Shown here piece after piece: positions 28,500-37,122 of a stretch of 64,000 nucleotides of DNA. Below the pieces are notes generated by a model. The model was given only the letters and a program-made list of their open reading frames with translations. It made no database searches and was not told where the DNA came from. How positions within the stretch are numbered: the stretch's first letter is position 1; each line of letters starts with the position of its first letter. The stretch lies in NCBI RefSeq assembly GCF_001570365.1, contig NZ_BBYK01000049.1, positions 1-64,000 on the forward strand. Direction: 5' to 3'. Position numbers and translations under genes: made by a program. The stretch comes from Microtetraspora fusca. Its GTDB lineage: Bacteria; Actinomycetota; Actinomycetes; Streptosporangiales; Streptosporangiaceae.

Positions 28500-29546
28500 A
28501 TGACCCACACCGTGTTGGTCACCGGGGTCTCGCGCCACATCGGAGCACGAGTGGCGAGCGCGCTCGCCGCCGAACCGGGCGTCGACCGGGTCATCGGGGT
28601 GGACACGGTTCCGCCGCCGTCGGCGGCCCGAGACGGCGGCTCCCACGCCCGTCGCACCGAGTTCGTCCGCGTCGATCTGCGCAGTCCAGACATCGCGCAG
28701 GTCATCGCGGCGGCGGACGTCGATGTCGTCGTGCACGTGAGCCTGATGAGCGGCTCCTCGCGGAGCCGTTCCGCCGCGAAAGAGCACAACGTCATCGGCA
28801 CGATGCAGTTGCTCGGCGCGTGCCAGCGCTCGACGAGCGTGCGCAGGGTGGTGGTGCGGTCCACGACCGCCATCTACGGCTCCGCGCCGAACGACCCCGC
28901 CGTCTTCACCGAGGACGGCGAGCCCTCCGAGGCGCCGCCCTCGGGGTACGCCAAGGACGCCGGCGACGTCGAGGGCTACGTCCGGGGCCTCGCCAGGCGG
29001 CGTCCCGACGTGGTCACCTCGACGCTGCGTTTCGCCGACTTCATCGGACCCGGGGTGGACACGCCCCTCACCCGGTACTTCACGCAGCCGGTCCCGCCGA
29101 CCGTGCTCGGGTTCGACCCCCGGTTGCAGTTCGTCCACGAGGACGACGGGGTCGAGGTGCTGCGCCGGATGGCCCTTGAGGACCACCCCGGCACGTTCAA
29201 CGTGGCCGGCGACGGCGTGCTCCTGCTGTCCCAGTGCCTGCGGCGGGCGGGGCGGCTGTCGCTGCCCGTTCCGTCGCCGCTCTTCCGTCTCCTGGGAGAG
29301 GCGGCGCGGGCCGCGGGCCGGGTGGACTTCTCACCCGAGCACCTCGCGCTGATGTGCCACGGCCGGGTCGTGGACTGCGGGCGGCTCGTCCGGGAGCTCG
29401 GATGGAAGCCCAAGTTCGGCACGGCTGCGGCCTTCGAGGATTTCCTCCGTTCGCGCGGCATCTCCGGCGGCCTCACCGCGGCGGTGGCCGACCGGCTGTC
29501 CGATCTCGCGCCGGGGCGCCCGGCTCCGTTCAAGGACGACCAGTAA
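28500..29546 (+). CDS. NAD-dependent epimerase/dehydratase family protein
   Basis: 348 aa extended SDR. Nucleotide loop is GVSRHIGARVA, a variant of TGxxGxxG; the Tyr-Lys pair falls at SGYAKDAGDVEGY. The rest resembles sugar-nucleotide epimerases. Ends 3 nt before the acyltransferase gene, so the two are coupled. Substrate unknown; pairing with an acyltransferase suggests envelope or lipid work. Confidence 0.82.
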   Translation: MTHTVLVTGVSRHIGARVASALAAEPGVDRVIGVDTVPPPSAARDGGSHARRTEFVRVDLRSPDIAQVIAAADVDVVVHVSLMSGSSRSRSAAKEHNVIGTMQLLGACQRSTSVRRVVVRSTTAIYGSAPNDPAVFTEDGEPSEAPPSGYAKDAGDVEGYVRGLARRRPDVVTSTLRFADFIGPGVDTPLTRYFTQPVPPTVLGFDPRLQFVHEDDGVEVLRRMALEDHPGTFNVAGDGVLLLSQCLRRAGRLSLPVPSPLFRLLGEAARAAGRVDFSPEHLALMCHGRVVDCGRLVRELGWKPKFGTAAAFEDFLRSRGISGGLTAAVADRLSDLAPGRPAPFKDDQ

Positions 29547-29549
29547 GGC

Positions 29550-30482
29550 GTGTGTGACGTGACGCGTACCTCCGAGGAGGGCTCACCCGGCGTTCCCGGG
29601 GACGCACGGGAACGGTCCGGCGAGGAGAGGCTCGCCGAGATGCTGGCCTTCCTGCGCCGCCGCCTCACCGGCGAGTACGAGGTGGACGAGTTCGGGTTCG
29701 ACCCCGAGCTCAACGACAAGGTCCTGCTCGAACTGCTCCGGCCGTTCTACCGGCACTGGTTCCGGGTCGAGACCAGCGGTCTCCAGCACATCCCCGTCGA
29801 TTCGGGGGCGCTGGTCGTCGCGAACCACTCGGGGACGCTGCCGGTCGACGCGCTGATGTTGCAGGTCGCGCTGCACGACGAGGCGCGCCGGCCGGTCCGG
29901 CTGCTCGGGGCCGACCTCGTCTACCAGCTCCCCGTCCTCGGCCATCTGGCCCGCAAGACCGGGCACACGCTCGCCTGCCCCGAGGACGCCGACCGCCTGC
30001 TGCGCAAGGGCGAACTGGTCGGCGTCTTCCCTGAGGGGTTCAAGGGCGTCGGCAAGCCGTTCTCCGAGCGGTACAAGCTGCAGCGGTTCGGCCGGGGCGG
30101 CTTCGCCGCGTCGGCGATCCGGACCGGCGTGCCCATCATCCCGTGCGCCATCGTGGGCGCCGAGGAGATCTATCCCAAGATCGGCGACGTGCCCGTGCTG
30201 GCCCGGCTGCTCGGCCTGCCGTACCTGCCGATCACGCCGTTCTTCCCGTGGCTCGGGCCGCTCGGGCTGGTGCCGCTGCCGTCCAAGTGGCTGATCGAGT
30301 TCGGCGAGCCCATCATGACGAACGACTACGACCCCATCGACGCGGACGACCCCATGCTGGTCTTCAACCTCACCGACCAGGTACGCGAGACGATCCAGAG
30401 CCGGCTCGACGCGCTGCGGCTGCGCCGTGGCCCCGCGTTCCCGGCGTTCTCCGACATCGCGGCAGACCAGAGGCCCCTCTAG
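29550..30482 (+). CDS. Lysophospholipid acyltransferase-family protein (PlsC-like)
   Basis: 310 aa. Acyltransferase block I has the N-H-S-G-T form (VVANHSGTLPVD) instead of the usual HxxxxD spacing seen as H-S-G-T-L-P-V-D. Block III is GVFPEGFKG and block IV is VPIIPCAIVGAEE. Probably acylates a glycerol or sugar lipid at the membrane surface. GTG 29550 and GTG 29559 are both possible starts. Confidence 0.82.
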   Translation: MCDVTRTSEEGSPGVPGDARERSGEERLAEMLAFLRRRLTGEYEVDEFGFDPELNDKVLLELLRPFYRHWFRVETSGLQHIPVDSGALVVANHSGTLPVDALMLQVALHDEARRPVRLLGADLVYQLPVLGHLARKTGHTLACPEDADRLLRKGELVGVFPEGFKGVGKPFSERYKLQRFGRGGFAASAIRTGVPIIPCAIVGAEEIYPKIGDVPVLARLLGLPYLPITPFFPWLGPLGLVPLPSKWLIEFGEPIMTNDYDPIDADDPMLVFNLTDQVRETIQSRLDALRLRRGPAFPAFSDIAADQRPL

Positions 30483-30606
30483 CCGCTTCGGCGCACGGTG
30501 AAGTAACGACCGGCGCCGTACGGTTTTTACCTGGGCATATCGGTCTCCGGGTCTAACAATGGCAGCTATTGGTGGCTATGGTGTACCTCACCAAGAGGAG
30601 TACATC

Positions 30607-31644
30607 ATGCACCAAAGCGGGATAAAACGGAAAGTGCTGCTCGCCGGTATGGCGCTTGGGTACGCCGCCGGAGTCGTCCGGCGGCGCGCGGAGACCGTGC
30701 CGGACGTGGTGGACGCCCCCCGGCTCGGCTGCCTCGTGGGTAAGCCGATGACCGTGATCACCGATGATGGTGTGCACCTCGCCGTCGACGTCGACGAGCA
30801 CCCGGATCCCGAGGTGGCCGTGGTGTTCGCGCACGGCTGGGTGATGAACCGCCACTGCTGGCACATCCAGCGCGAGGCCCTGGCCGGCCGCCCGGCCACG
30901 CTCGTCTTCTACGACCAGCGCGGGCACGGCGCCTCCTCCAACGGGCCGATCGACGACTGCACGATCGACCGGTTGGGTGACGACCTGGCGGCGGTGATCG
31001 AGCAGGCCGTACCCGAAGGGGTGCCGGTGGTGCTGGTCGGCCACTCGATGGGCGGCATGAGCATCATGGCGTTCGCCGCCCGGCACCCTGAGCTGCTCGC
31101 CTCCCGGGTGAAGGGCGTCGCCCTGCTGAGCACGTCGTCCGGGGGCCTGTCCCGGCACACGTTCGGCCTCCCTTGGCCCGTGGGACGGATCGCCGGGCTG
31201 ATCACCCCGATCGTGTTCGAGGGCATGCTCGCCCGCGCGGACTGGATCGACCGCAGCGTGGCGCTGAAGACCCGCACCCACACGCCGGTCGCGCGGTTCA
31301 TCGCGTTCGGCGGCGGCGCGCGCCCCGACCATGTGCGGTTCGTCAGCGACATCGCGGCGGCCACGCCGACCGAGGTGATGGTCGGCTTCTTCCGCGGCCT
31401 CTGCGTCCACGACAAGCTGGCCGCGCTCGCGGCGCTCAGTCAGATCGAGACGCTCGTCCTGGTCGGGGAGGACGACCGCGTCACCCCTCCCTCGCACAGC
31501 CGCAGGATCGCCGAGTCGCTGCCCGGCGCGCGGCTGACGATCGTCCCCGGCGCCGGTCACATGATCGGATTCGAGCGGCCGGACGTCGTCAACCAGGCGC
31601 TGGACGACTTCCTCCACCGGACCGCCCGGCTCGCGTCCCGGTGA
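30607..31644 (+). CDS. Alpha/beta hydrolase
   Basis: 345 aa from ATG 30607 (AAGAGGAG 6 nt upstream). An N-terminal basic/hydrophobic segment (RKVLLAGMALGYAAGVV) could be a membrane anchor or uncleaved signal. The hydrolase fold shows oxyanion HGW, nucleophile elbow GHSMGGMS, acid Asp in VGEDDRVTPP and His in PGAGHMIGFERP. Substrate unknown. Ends 21 nt from the convergent HAD gene. Confidence 0.88.
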   Translation: MHQSGIKRKVLLAGMALGYAAGVVRRRAETVPDVVDAPRLGCLVGKPMTVITDDGVHLAVDVDEHPDPEVAVVFAHGWVMNRHCWHIQREALAGRPATLVFYDQRGHGASSNGPIDDCTIDRLGDDLAAVIEQAVPEGVPVVLVGHSMGGMSIMAFAARHPELLASRVKGVALLSTSSGGLSRHTFGLPWPVGRIAGLITPIVFEGMLARADWIDRSVALKTRTHTPVARFIAFGGGARPDHVRFVSDIAAATPTEVMVGFFRGLCVHDKLAALAALSQIETLVLVGEDDRVTPPSHSRRIAESLPGARLTIVPGAGHMIGFERPDVVNQALDDFLHRTARLASR

Positions 31645-31665
31645 CCCTCCGCCCCTGAACGAGGG

Positions 31666-32532
31666 TCAGGACGAGCGGTAGTGCTTGCGCAGCGCGATGC
31701 CGGCCGCGATGCCCCCCGCCACCGCGCCCGCCGTCGCGGCGATCGGCAGCCCGATCAGCGTGGCCTTCCGCCCGGTGCGGAAGTCGCGGATCCGCCAGCC
31801 GTTCTCCTTCGCGTGCTCGCGCAGCTCGCTGTCGGGGTTGACCGCGCAGGGGCTGCCGACCAGCGACAGCATGGGCAGGTCGTTGGCCGAGTCGCTGTAG
31901 GCCGAGCAGTGGGACAGGTCGAGGCCCTCCCTGCGGGCCAGCGCCCGAATCGCCTCCGCCTTGGCCGGGCCGTGCAGCAGGTCGCCGACGAGCCTGCCGG
32001 TGTAGACGCCGTCCGCCGTCTCGGCCACCGTGCCGAGCGCGCCGGTCAGGCCGAGCCGCTGGGCGATCACCCGGGCCAGCTCGACCGGGGTCGCGGTGAC
32101 CAGCCACACCCGCTGGCCCAGGTCCAGGTGGGCCTGCGCCAGCGCGCGGGTCCCGGCCCAGATGCGGTCGGACATGACCTCGTCGTAGATCTCCTCGCCG
32201 AGGTGCACCACCTCGTCGACCTTGAGACCGGCGACGAAGGCCAGCGCCGTCTCCTTCGCCTTGGCGATGTGGTCGGGGTTCTCGTTGCCCCGCACCCGGA
32301 ACCAGGCCTGGCCGAGGGCGAACCGCACCAGGTCGTTCGTGGTGAACAGACCGCGCGAGGCCAGGCCCCGCGCGAAGTGGTAGATCGAGGCGCCGCGCAT
32401 CATCGTGTTGTCCACATCGAAGAACGCCGCCGCCGTCGGGTCCGGCTCGACGCTCGGCGTGGGGACCACCGCCGCGGCCGCCACCTCACCCGCGATCTCC
32501 GCCGCTTCCCGCCGTCGCATTAGCCGCCTCAT
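31666..32532 (-). CDS. HAD-IB family hydrolase (SerB/CicA-like)
   Basis: 288 aa. Motif [12 protein letters not shown] (variant D-x-D-x-T), motif II VTAT, motif [12 protein letters not shown] (Lys) and motif [13 protein letters not shown] are all in place. A Gly/Ala-rich hydrophobic C-terminal helix ([22 protein letters not shown]) may bind membrane. Related proteins dephosphorylate phosphoserine or phospholipid-like substrates. It follows rsbN and bldN on the same strand. Confidence 0.87.
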   Translation of the reverse strand: MRRLMRRREAAEIAGEVAAAAVVPTPSVEPDPTAAAFFDVDNTMMRGASIYHFARGLASRGLFTTNDLVRFALGQAWFRVRGNENPDHIAKAKETALAFVAGLKVDEVVHLGEEIYDEVMSDRIWAGTRALAQAHLDLGQRVWLVTATPVELARVIAQRLGLTGALGTVAETADGVYTGRLVGDLLHGPAKAEAIRALARREGLDLSHCSAYSDSANDLPMLSLVGSPCAVNPDSELREHAKENGWRIRDFRTGRKATLIGLPIAATAGAVAGGIAAGIALRKHYRSS

Positions 32533-32626
32533 AGGGCCTCAGCTTAACCGGCCGGGTGCCGGATGACGGTGTACGCGGCGTTAGCACCGAGTGACCGTAT
32601 TCCATGGTGATTCCATGCGACCGTGG

Positions 32627-33319
32627 TCACTGGACCGGAGTGCTGAAGGTGTCGATATAGGTGAGGTACTTGGTCGCCTTGTCGCGGTTCTCCTGGTCGA
32701 GCTTCGGGAGCAACGGCTCCACCATCGTCCGCTGCTCGCGGGCGAACCGCCCCACCTCCCTGTCGGGCTTGTCGCCGCGCCGCCTGACCCGGCCGAGCGC
32801 GGACCGGGTCGTACGCGCCATGTCGTCGAGGGCCTGGGTGATGAGTCGGTCCCGGTCGGGTCCCTCCGCGCCGGCCAGCGTCGCCGCCTCCGCCGCCCGC
32901 TCCCGCGCGGCCGTCATCTCCCGCCTGGCCCTCTCGGCGTCGCTCACCGCCAACCGCAGCACGGTCGCCTCCGCCGTCCGCTTCAGCGGGTAGAGCAGGT
33001 CCCCGGGCACCGAGTCGTACGCGCGGGCGCCGGTGGCGAACATCACCCCCAGGAGCACGGCGAACACCGCGAGCGGGCGCAGCCGTACGAGGAGGGAGGG
33101 ACGGCGGCGCGGCTCGGGCCGTTCGGCGGGGGGCTCGGCGGCGGGCCCGCGCTCGGCGGCGTGCGCCTTCATCAGGTCCGCACGGAGGCGGGCGCGGAAG
33201 TCGGGGCGGGGGCCGGCGCCGGACCGGGAACCGGCCTCGGCGATCCGCGCGGCGACCCGGTCGGCGGCACGCCTCGTCCCCCTGGCCCGTCGCCGGCGCC
33301 CCGGCCGCCACCAGCCCAT
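32627..33319 (-). CDS. rsbN: Anti-sigma factor RsbN-like (DUF5667)
   Basis: About 230 aa. Basic N-terminal cytoplasmic part, one membrane helix near residue 90 (LAVFAVLLGVMFATGARA), then the DUF5667 domain beginning DSVPGDLLYPLKR, with helical extracytoplasmic sequence. In Streptomyces, RsbN is the membrane anti-sigma factor of BldN and is encoded directly after it, as here. ATG 33319 has GGGAG 5 nt upstream; GTG 33352 is an alternative. Confidence 0.82.
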   Translation of the reverse strand: MGWWRPGRRRRARGTRRAADRVAARIAEAGSRSGAGPRPDFRARLRADLMKAHAAERGPAAEPPAERPEPRRRPSLLVRLRPLAVFAVLLGVMFATGARAYDSVPGDLLYPLKRTAEATVLRLAVSDAERARREMTAARERAAEAATLAGAEGPDRDRLITQALDDMARTTRSALGRVRRRGDKPDREVGRFAREQRTMVEPLLPKLDQENRDKATKYLTYIDTFSTPVQ

Positions 33320-33402
33320 GAACGCTCCCGAGATCCCCCGCTGCCGATCCACGCCTGTGCCCTGCCCAACGAGGTGACCGGGCCAGGGTTACGGCACGTG
33401 AG

Positions 33403-34047
33403 CTAACCGAGATCTTTGGGCAGGGCGCGGGCCAGGGCCTTGATCGCGCGGAACTGGAGCGCCTTGATCGCGCCGCTCTGCTTGCCCATGATCATGGCGG
33501 TCTCCGCGAGGGACATACCGTGCAGGAAGCGCAGCACGACGCACTCCTGCTGCTCGGGGTTGAGTCGCTTGATCGCCCGGAGCACGTGCTCGTTCACCAT
33601 GCTGGCGACGACGGCGTTCTCCGGGATGTGATGGCCGTCGAGGGGGGTGTCGAGGATCTCGGCCGTACACACTTCGAGTCGGCTCCGTCCGGACTTGAAG
33701 TGGTCGGTGACCAGATTCCTGGCGATGGTGACCAGCCAGGCGCCGAAGTCGCGCCCCTGCCAGGTGAAATCCGCGATACCACGCAGGGCGCGCAGGAAGG
33801 TGTCGCTCGTCAGGTCCTCGGCGAGCGCGTGCGAGCCCACCCGGAAGAGGACGTAGCGGTAGACGAGGTCCACGTAACGGTCGTAGAGCACGCCGAACGC
33901 CTCGGTGTCGCCGGTCTTGGCGCGCAGGACCAGCGTGCGCATCTCGTCGTGCTCGAGCTGCGCCGCCGCGGGGGCGGCGGGAGGCGCCTGCCGCACCACT
34001 CCAGCGGCTGGAGGGGAGAGCCCGGCGAACGGCCACGATGTCGGCAT
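33403..34047 (-). CDS. bldN: ECF sigma factor, BldN family
   Basis: 214 aa. An N-terminal Pro/Ala-rich extension of about 35 residues precedes region 2 (AFGVLYDRYVDLVYRYVLFRVG, AEDLTSDTFLRALRGI) and region 4 (LNPEQQECVVLRFLHGMSLAETAMIMGKQSGAIKALQFRAIKALARAL). Identity is supported by sequence and by the adjacent DUF5667 anti-sigma gene. In Streptomyces BldN drives chaplin/rodlin genes for aerial growth. The divergent gene at 34206 shares its promoter region. Confidence 0.86.
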   Translation of the reverse strand: MPTSWPFAGLSPPAAGVVRQAPPAAPAAAQLEHDEMRTLVLRAKTGDTEAFGVLYDRYVDLVYRYVLFRVGSHALAEDLTSDTFLRALRGIADFTWQGRDFGAWLVTIARNLVTDHFKSGRSRLEVCTAEILDTPLDGHHIPENAVVASMVNEHVLRAIKRLNPEQQECVVLRFLHGMSLAETAMIMGKQSGAIKALQFRAIKALARALPKDLG

Positions 34048-34205
34048 CCGGTGATCCCATTGGGGGGAGGGGAGTCGGCGTGCTCGAACACTCTAGAAAT
34101 CATCGCGAGATAACACAATCCGCCGCGTACCGTAATCACTTCGCGTAACGGGGCGTGCCATCAGCTACCGGTCGGCGCGCGAAGTCCGGCAGCATAAGGT
34201 CCACC

Positions 34206-35708
34206 ATGGAAGTCCTTGTCGCTGTCATCGCGCTCGCCGGTGCCGTTATCGCCGCCATCACCACAGGTGTCGTCGTCGGTCGCATCCGCGAGAAGCCGTC
34301 GGGATGGCTGGTCGCGTGGGGTGTCACCACGGCGACGACGTGCCTCTCGCTGGGATTGATCGCCGTAGGCCAGTTGCTCGGCTACGGGACCGTGATCTTC
34401 CGGTTGCTCCAGATCACCGGATCGCTCGTCGCCCCGCTCTGGCTCTCCGTAGGCATCGCCCAGCTCATCGCCAGGAAGCCGTTCCCGCGCTTCGCCGCGT
34501 GGCTCTTCGGCGGCGCGTTGACGGGCCTGGGCGCGGTCATCATGCTGATCGACCCGATCACCCAGACGTTCACGAAGGAGTTCCCGGCGTCCGACCGCTT
34601 CTGGGACATCTGGCCGGAATGGCTCCTGCGCGGCGTCCACATCGTCGTCATCGCGATGCTGGTGATCTGGCTCGTGATCGCGGTGCTGCGCGGGCGCAAC
34701 GGCGACGACTACGACCTCGACAACATGAACGCGACGGTCGCGCTCGCGCCGGGCGGCATCGCCGTCGCCGCCGCGCTGGAGTTCACGCTCCCCGGGATCG
34801 TCGTGGTCGCCGCGATGGCCGCCACCGTCGGAGGCGTCTGGTTCGCCCTCGCCCGGCCGCTCGCGCCGTACGAGGACGAGGACGAGGAAGAAGACGCCGG
34901 GGCCGAGGAACCGGAGGACGGCTGGTCGCGGCGGGCCGGACGCGGGGTCGAAAGCCGGGCCGAGCCGCCGACGCAGGCTGCTCCGCGACGCGCCGGGCTC
35001 GGGGACCTCGTCGCCGAATATCGCGCGGGCGAGCAGGGCGACGTCGACTACGCGGCGCGCATGCAGCCGTCGGACGGGTTCGCCGCCCGGCCCGCCGGCC
35101 CTCCGGCCGGGCAGGACGCGTACGGCGGCCCGCACGGGCGGGAGTACACGATGCCTCCCCCGGCGGCGGAGGCCGACCGCCCGGCGCCCCAGGGCGGGCC
35201 GGACTACGGCATGCCGCAGGGCCCCGCGGAGCCCGGCCGGCCGCAGGGCGGCCGCCCCGACTACACCATGCCCGCCACCGGCACGATGATCCCCGGCGCG
35301 GATCTGGCGGCCGGCATGGGTGTCGGCTTCGCGGGCGCGGCCGCCGCCTCGCGCGGACAGGGCGGATCGGTCCGGCCGTCGCCCAACATCTACGGCCTGC
35401 TCACCGTGTTCACGCTGATGGACGGAGCGGGCGACGCGTTCGACAAGCTCGCCGAGGAGACGGTCGAGGCCGTGCTGCGCAACGAGCCGGACACGCTCAT
35501 CTTCGTCTGCCACAGCGTGAAGTCCGCGCCGCTCCAGCGCATCGTGTACGAGCTCTATCGGGACGAGGTGGGGTACACCGAGCACCAGCGCCAGCCGCAC
35601 ATGGAGCGGTTCGCCACCGAGCGCACCGCGCTGGTCCTGGCCGCCAACGTCATCGAGCTGAGCGTGAACGCCGCCAAGGTGGTCCCCCTCCCCACCGCCT
35701 TCAGGTGA
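34206..35708 (+). CDS. Multi-pass membrane protein with C-terminal ABM-like domain
   Basis: 500 aa. Residues 1-225 hold about six or seven membrane helices. Residues 225-390 form an acidic then Pro/Gly-rich linker (PYEDEDEEEDAGAEEPEDG) with repeats around Y-T/G-M-P. Residues 395-500 look like an antibiotic-biosynthesis-monooxygenase (dimeric ferredoxin-like) domain (TVFTLMDGAGDAFDKLAEETV, HSVKSAPLQRIVYELYRDEVGYTEHQ). ATG 34206 chosen (AAGG 7 nt upstream). Role unknown; the ABM fold may act as a sensor or oligomerisation unit. Confidence 0.75.
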   Translation: MEVLVAVIALAGAVIAAITTGVVVGRIREKPSGWLVAWGVTTATTCLSLGLIAVGQLLGYGTVIFRLLQITGSLVAPLWLSVGIAQLIARKPFPRFAAWLFGGALTGLGAVIMLIDPITQTFTKEFPASDRFWDIWPEWLLRGVHIVVIAMLVIWLVIAVLRGRNGDDYDLDNMNATVALAPGGIAVAAALEFTLPGIVVVAAMAATVGGVWFALARPLAPYEDEDEEEDAGAEEPEDGWSRRAGRGVESRAEPPTQAAPRRAGLGDLVAEYRAGEQGDVDYAARMQPSDGFAARPAGPPAGQDAYGGPHGREYTMPPPAAEADRPAPQGGPDYGMPQGPAEPGRPQGGRPDYTMPATGTMIPGADLAAGMGVGFAGAAAASRGQGGSVRPSPNIYGLLTVFTLMDGAGDAFDKLAEETVEAVLRNEPDTLIFVCHSVKSAPLQRIVYELYRDEVGYTEHQRQPHMERFATERTALVLAANVIELSVNAAKVVPLPTAFR

Positions 35709-35714
35709 GGGGCG

Positions 35715-35785
35715 CGGCGGGGAACCGACTGAGGAGCGAGCGGGGAGCGGAGCGACTCCGAGCGAGGAGGGCGCGAGCCGCCTGA
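35715..35785. repeat. GAGCGAGCG-type low-complexity repeat after the ABM gene
   Basis: The segment contains GAGGAGCGAGCGGGGAGCGG, the palindrome CGGAG-CGA-CTCCG and GAGCGAGGAGG, and is flanked by TGAGGGGCGC copies at 35706 and 35784. Resembles the GAGCGAGCGC-type elements at the rex end and in the nuoD-nuoE spacer, but aligns less well. Confidence 0.45.
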
Positions 35786-35840
35786 GGGGCGCCCTGAACG
35801 GTCGTGCCGGAGGCGCGACGATCGAACACTGCCGCGACCG

Positions 35841-36089
35841 TCAGGCGGTCAGCGTGGCGCGCAGGCGGGCCTCGTCCACCCGCCAGAAGTCGTGCTGGAC
35901 CCCGTCGACCAGGGTGACCGGGATCATCTCCCAGTACTTGGCGTAATCCTCCTCGGAGGCGGTGATGTCCCGCTCCTCCCACGGCACGCCGAGCTCCGCG
36001 GCCACGCGCTCGATGACGGCGCGCGCGTCGTCGCAGAGGTGACAGCCGGGTTTGCCGAGGAGAGTGATCCGATGCTCGCGGGGTGCCAT
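35841..36089 (-). CDS. Glutaredoxin-like protein (DUF836 type)
   Basis: 82 aa thioredoxin fold with redox motif CHLC (residues 16-19) in LLGKPGCHLCDDA and a cis-Pro region (EMIPVTLVDG). Small cytoplasmic thiol-disulfide protein. Next to rex but on the opposite strand. Start at ATG 36089. Confidence 0.88.
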   Translation of the reverse strand: MAPREHRITLLGKPGCHLCDDARAVIERVAAELGVPWEERDITASEEDYAKYWEMIPVTLVDGVQHDFWRVDEARLRATLTA

Positions 36090-36271
36090 GCGGCCAGCCT
36101 ATTGGGCGCTCCCCGCGGTCCTTTCGCGAAGCCGTACCGATGCCTTGCCGATGCCGTGCCGATGCCGTGCCGCGCCCGACGACGGCGGGGTACATACGAG
36201 GGGGCAGAGGCGACCTTGGGGCGAGTTGGTGACCACGCACCCGCTTTGGGACAGTGAACGGGACACCGACT

Positions 36272-36289
36272 TTGTGCATCTCTTCACAA
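36272..36289. promoter_or_regulatory. Rex operator upstream of rex-hemACD
   Basis: TTGTGCATCTCTTCACAA matches the Rex operator TTGTGAA-N4-TTCACAA in 13 of 14 arm positions. A TAACCT at 36296 could be the -10 box, placing the operator over the -35. Rex would repress its own gene and the heme genes when NAD+ is high. Confidence 0.88.
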
Positions 36290-36382
36290 AGGCACTAACC
36301 TGTAGGAACGCGAAATCGGTTACATCCGTTCGTACGGCCGGGGGCGTCCTCCGGCTGTCCGTCCCCCCTGGAGCACCGGCAA

Positions 36383-37120
36383 GTGACCCGCCGTATCCCT
36401 CAAGCGCGTGAGCGTGGCATTCCCGATGCGACGGTCGCGAGACTGCCGCTCTATCTGCGTGCGTTGAACGGGCTGGCCGAGCGCGGCATCGCCACGGTGA
36501 GCTCGGAGGACCTCGCGGTCGCGGCCGGGGTGAACTCGGCGAAGCTCCGCAAGGACCTCTCCCACCTCGGCTCGTACGGCACGCGCGGGGTCGGATACGA
36601 CGTCCAGTACCTGATCTACCAGATCTCCCGTGAGCTAGGTCTCACCCAGGATTGGGCCGTCGCCATCGTGGGGGTGGGTAACCTCGGGCGAGCGCTCGCG
36701 AACTATGGGGGGTTCGTGTCCCGCGGCTTCCGGGTCGCGGGCCTCTTCGACGCCGATCCGGCAGTGGTGGGCGAGCGGATCGCCGGGCTCGTGGTGGAAC
36801 ATGCCGACGGCCTGGAGTCAGTGATCAGGAAGCGCGGGGTGTCCATAGTGGTGATCGCGACGCCGGCGACGGCGGCGCAGCAGGTCTGCGACCGCGTCAT
36901 CGCCGCGGGGGTCACCAGTATTTTGAACTTCGCCCCCGCGGTGCTGACGGTGCCGGATGGCGTTGATGTCCGTAAAGTCGATTTGTCCATTGAACTGCAG
37001 ATTCTTGCGTTCCACGAGCAGCGTAAGGCGAGTGGAGGGCCCATGATGGGCGATGAGTGGCCCGATGGGGTGGTCGTAGTGAGCGAGCGCGGGGCGGCGC
37101 TGGGCGAGGCGAGCCAATGA
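36383..37120 (+). CDS. rex: Redox-sensing repressor Rex
   Basis: 245 aa. N-terminal winged HTH (ATVARLPLYLRALNGLAERG, SSEDLAVAAGVNSAKLRKDLSHLGSYGTRGVGYD) and a Rossmann NAD(H) domain (VGVGNLGRALANYGGF), with a C-terminal swapped helix (SIELQILAFHEQRK). Senses NADH/NAD+. Stop overlaps the hemA start. The last 13 codons (VSERGAALGEASQ) coincide with a short DNA repeat also found between nuoD and nuoE, so the tail may be repeat-derived. Confidence 0.97.
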   Translation: MTRRIPQARERGIPDATVARLPLYLRALNGLAERGIATVSSEDLAVAAGVNSAKLRKDLSHLGSYGTRGVGYDVQYLIYQISRELGLTQDWAVAIVGVGNLGRALANYGGFVSRGFRVAGLFDADPAVVGERIAGLVVEHADGLESVIRKRGVSIVVIATPATAAQQVCDRVIAAGVTSILNFAPAVLTVPDGVDVRKVDLSIELQILAFHEQRKASGGPMMGDEWPDGVVVVSERGAALGEASQ

Positions 37121-37122
37121 GC
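37079..37122 (+). repeat. Short repeat at the rex-hemA junction
   Basis: Begins GTGAGCGAGCGC and ends GCGAGCCAATGAGC; the hemA start codon lies within the right end. The same ends, with a shorter centre, occur at 58994-59024. Confidence 0.55.

Noticed and set aside
32580-32640. Direct repeat ATTCCATG and partial inverted repeat around the rsbN 3' end
   Set aside because: Arms are imperfect and no T-run follows; I could not support a terminator or operator.
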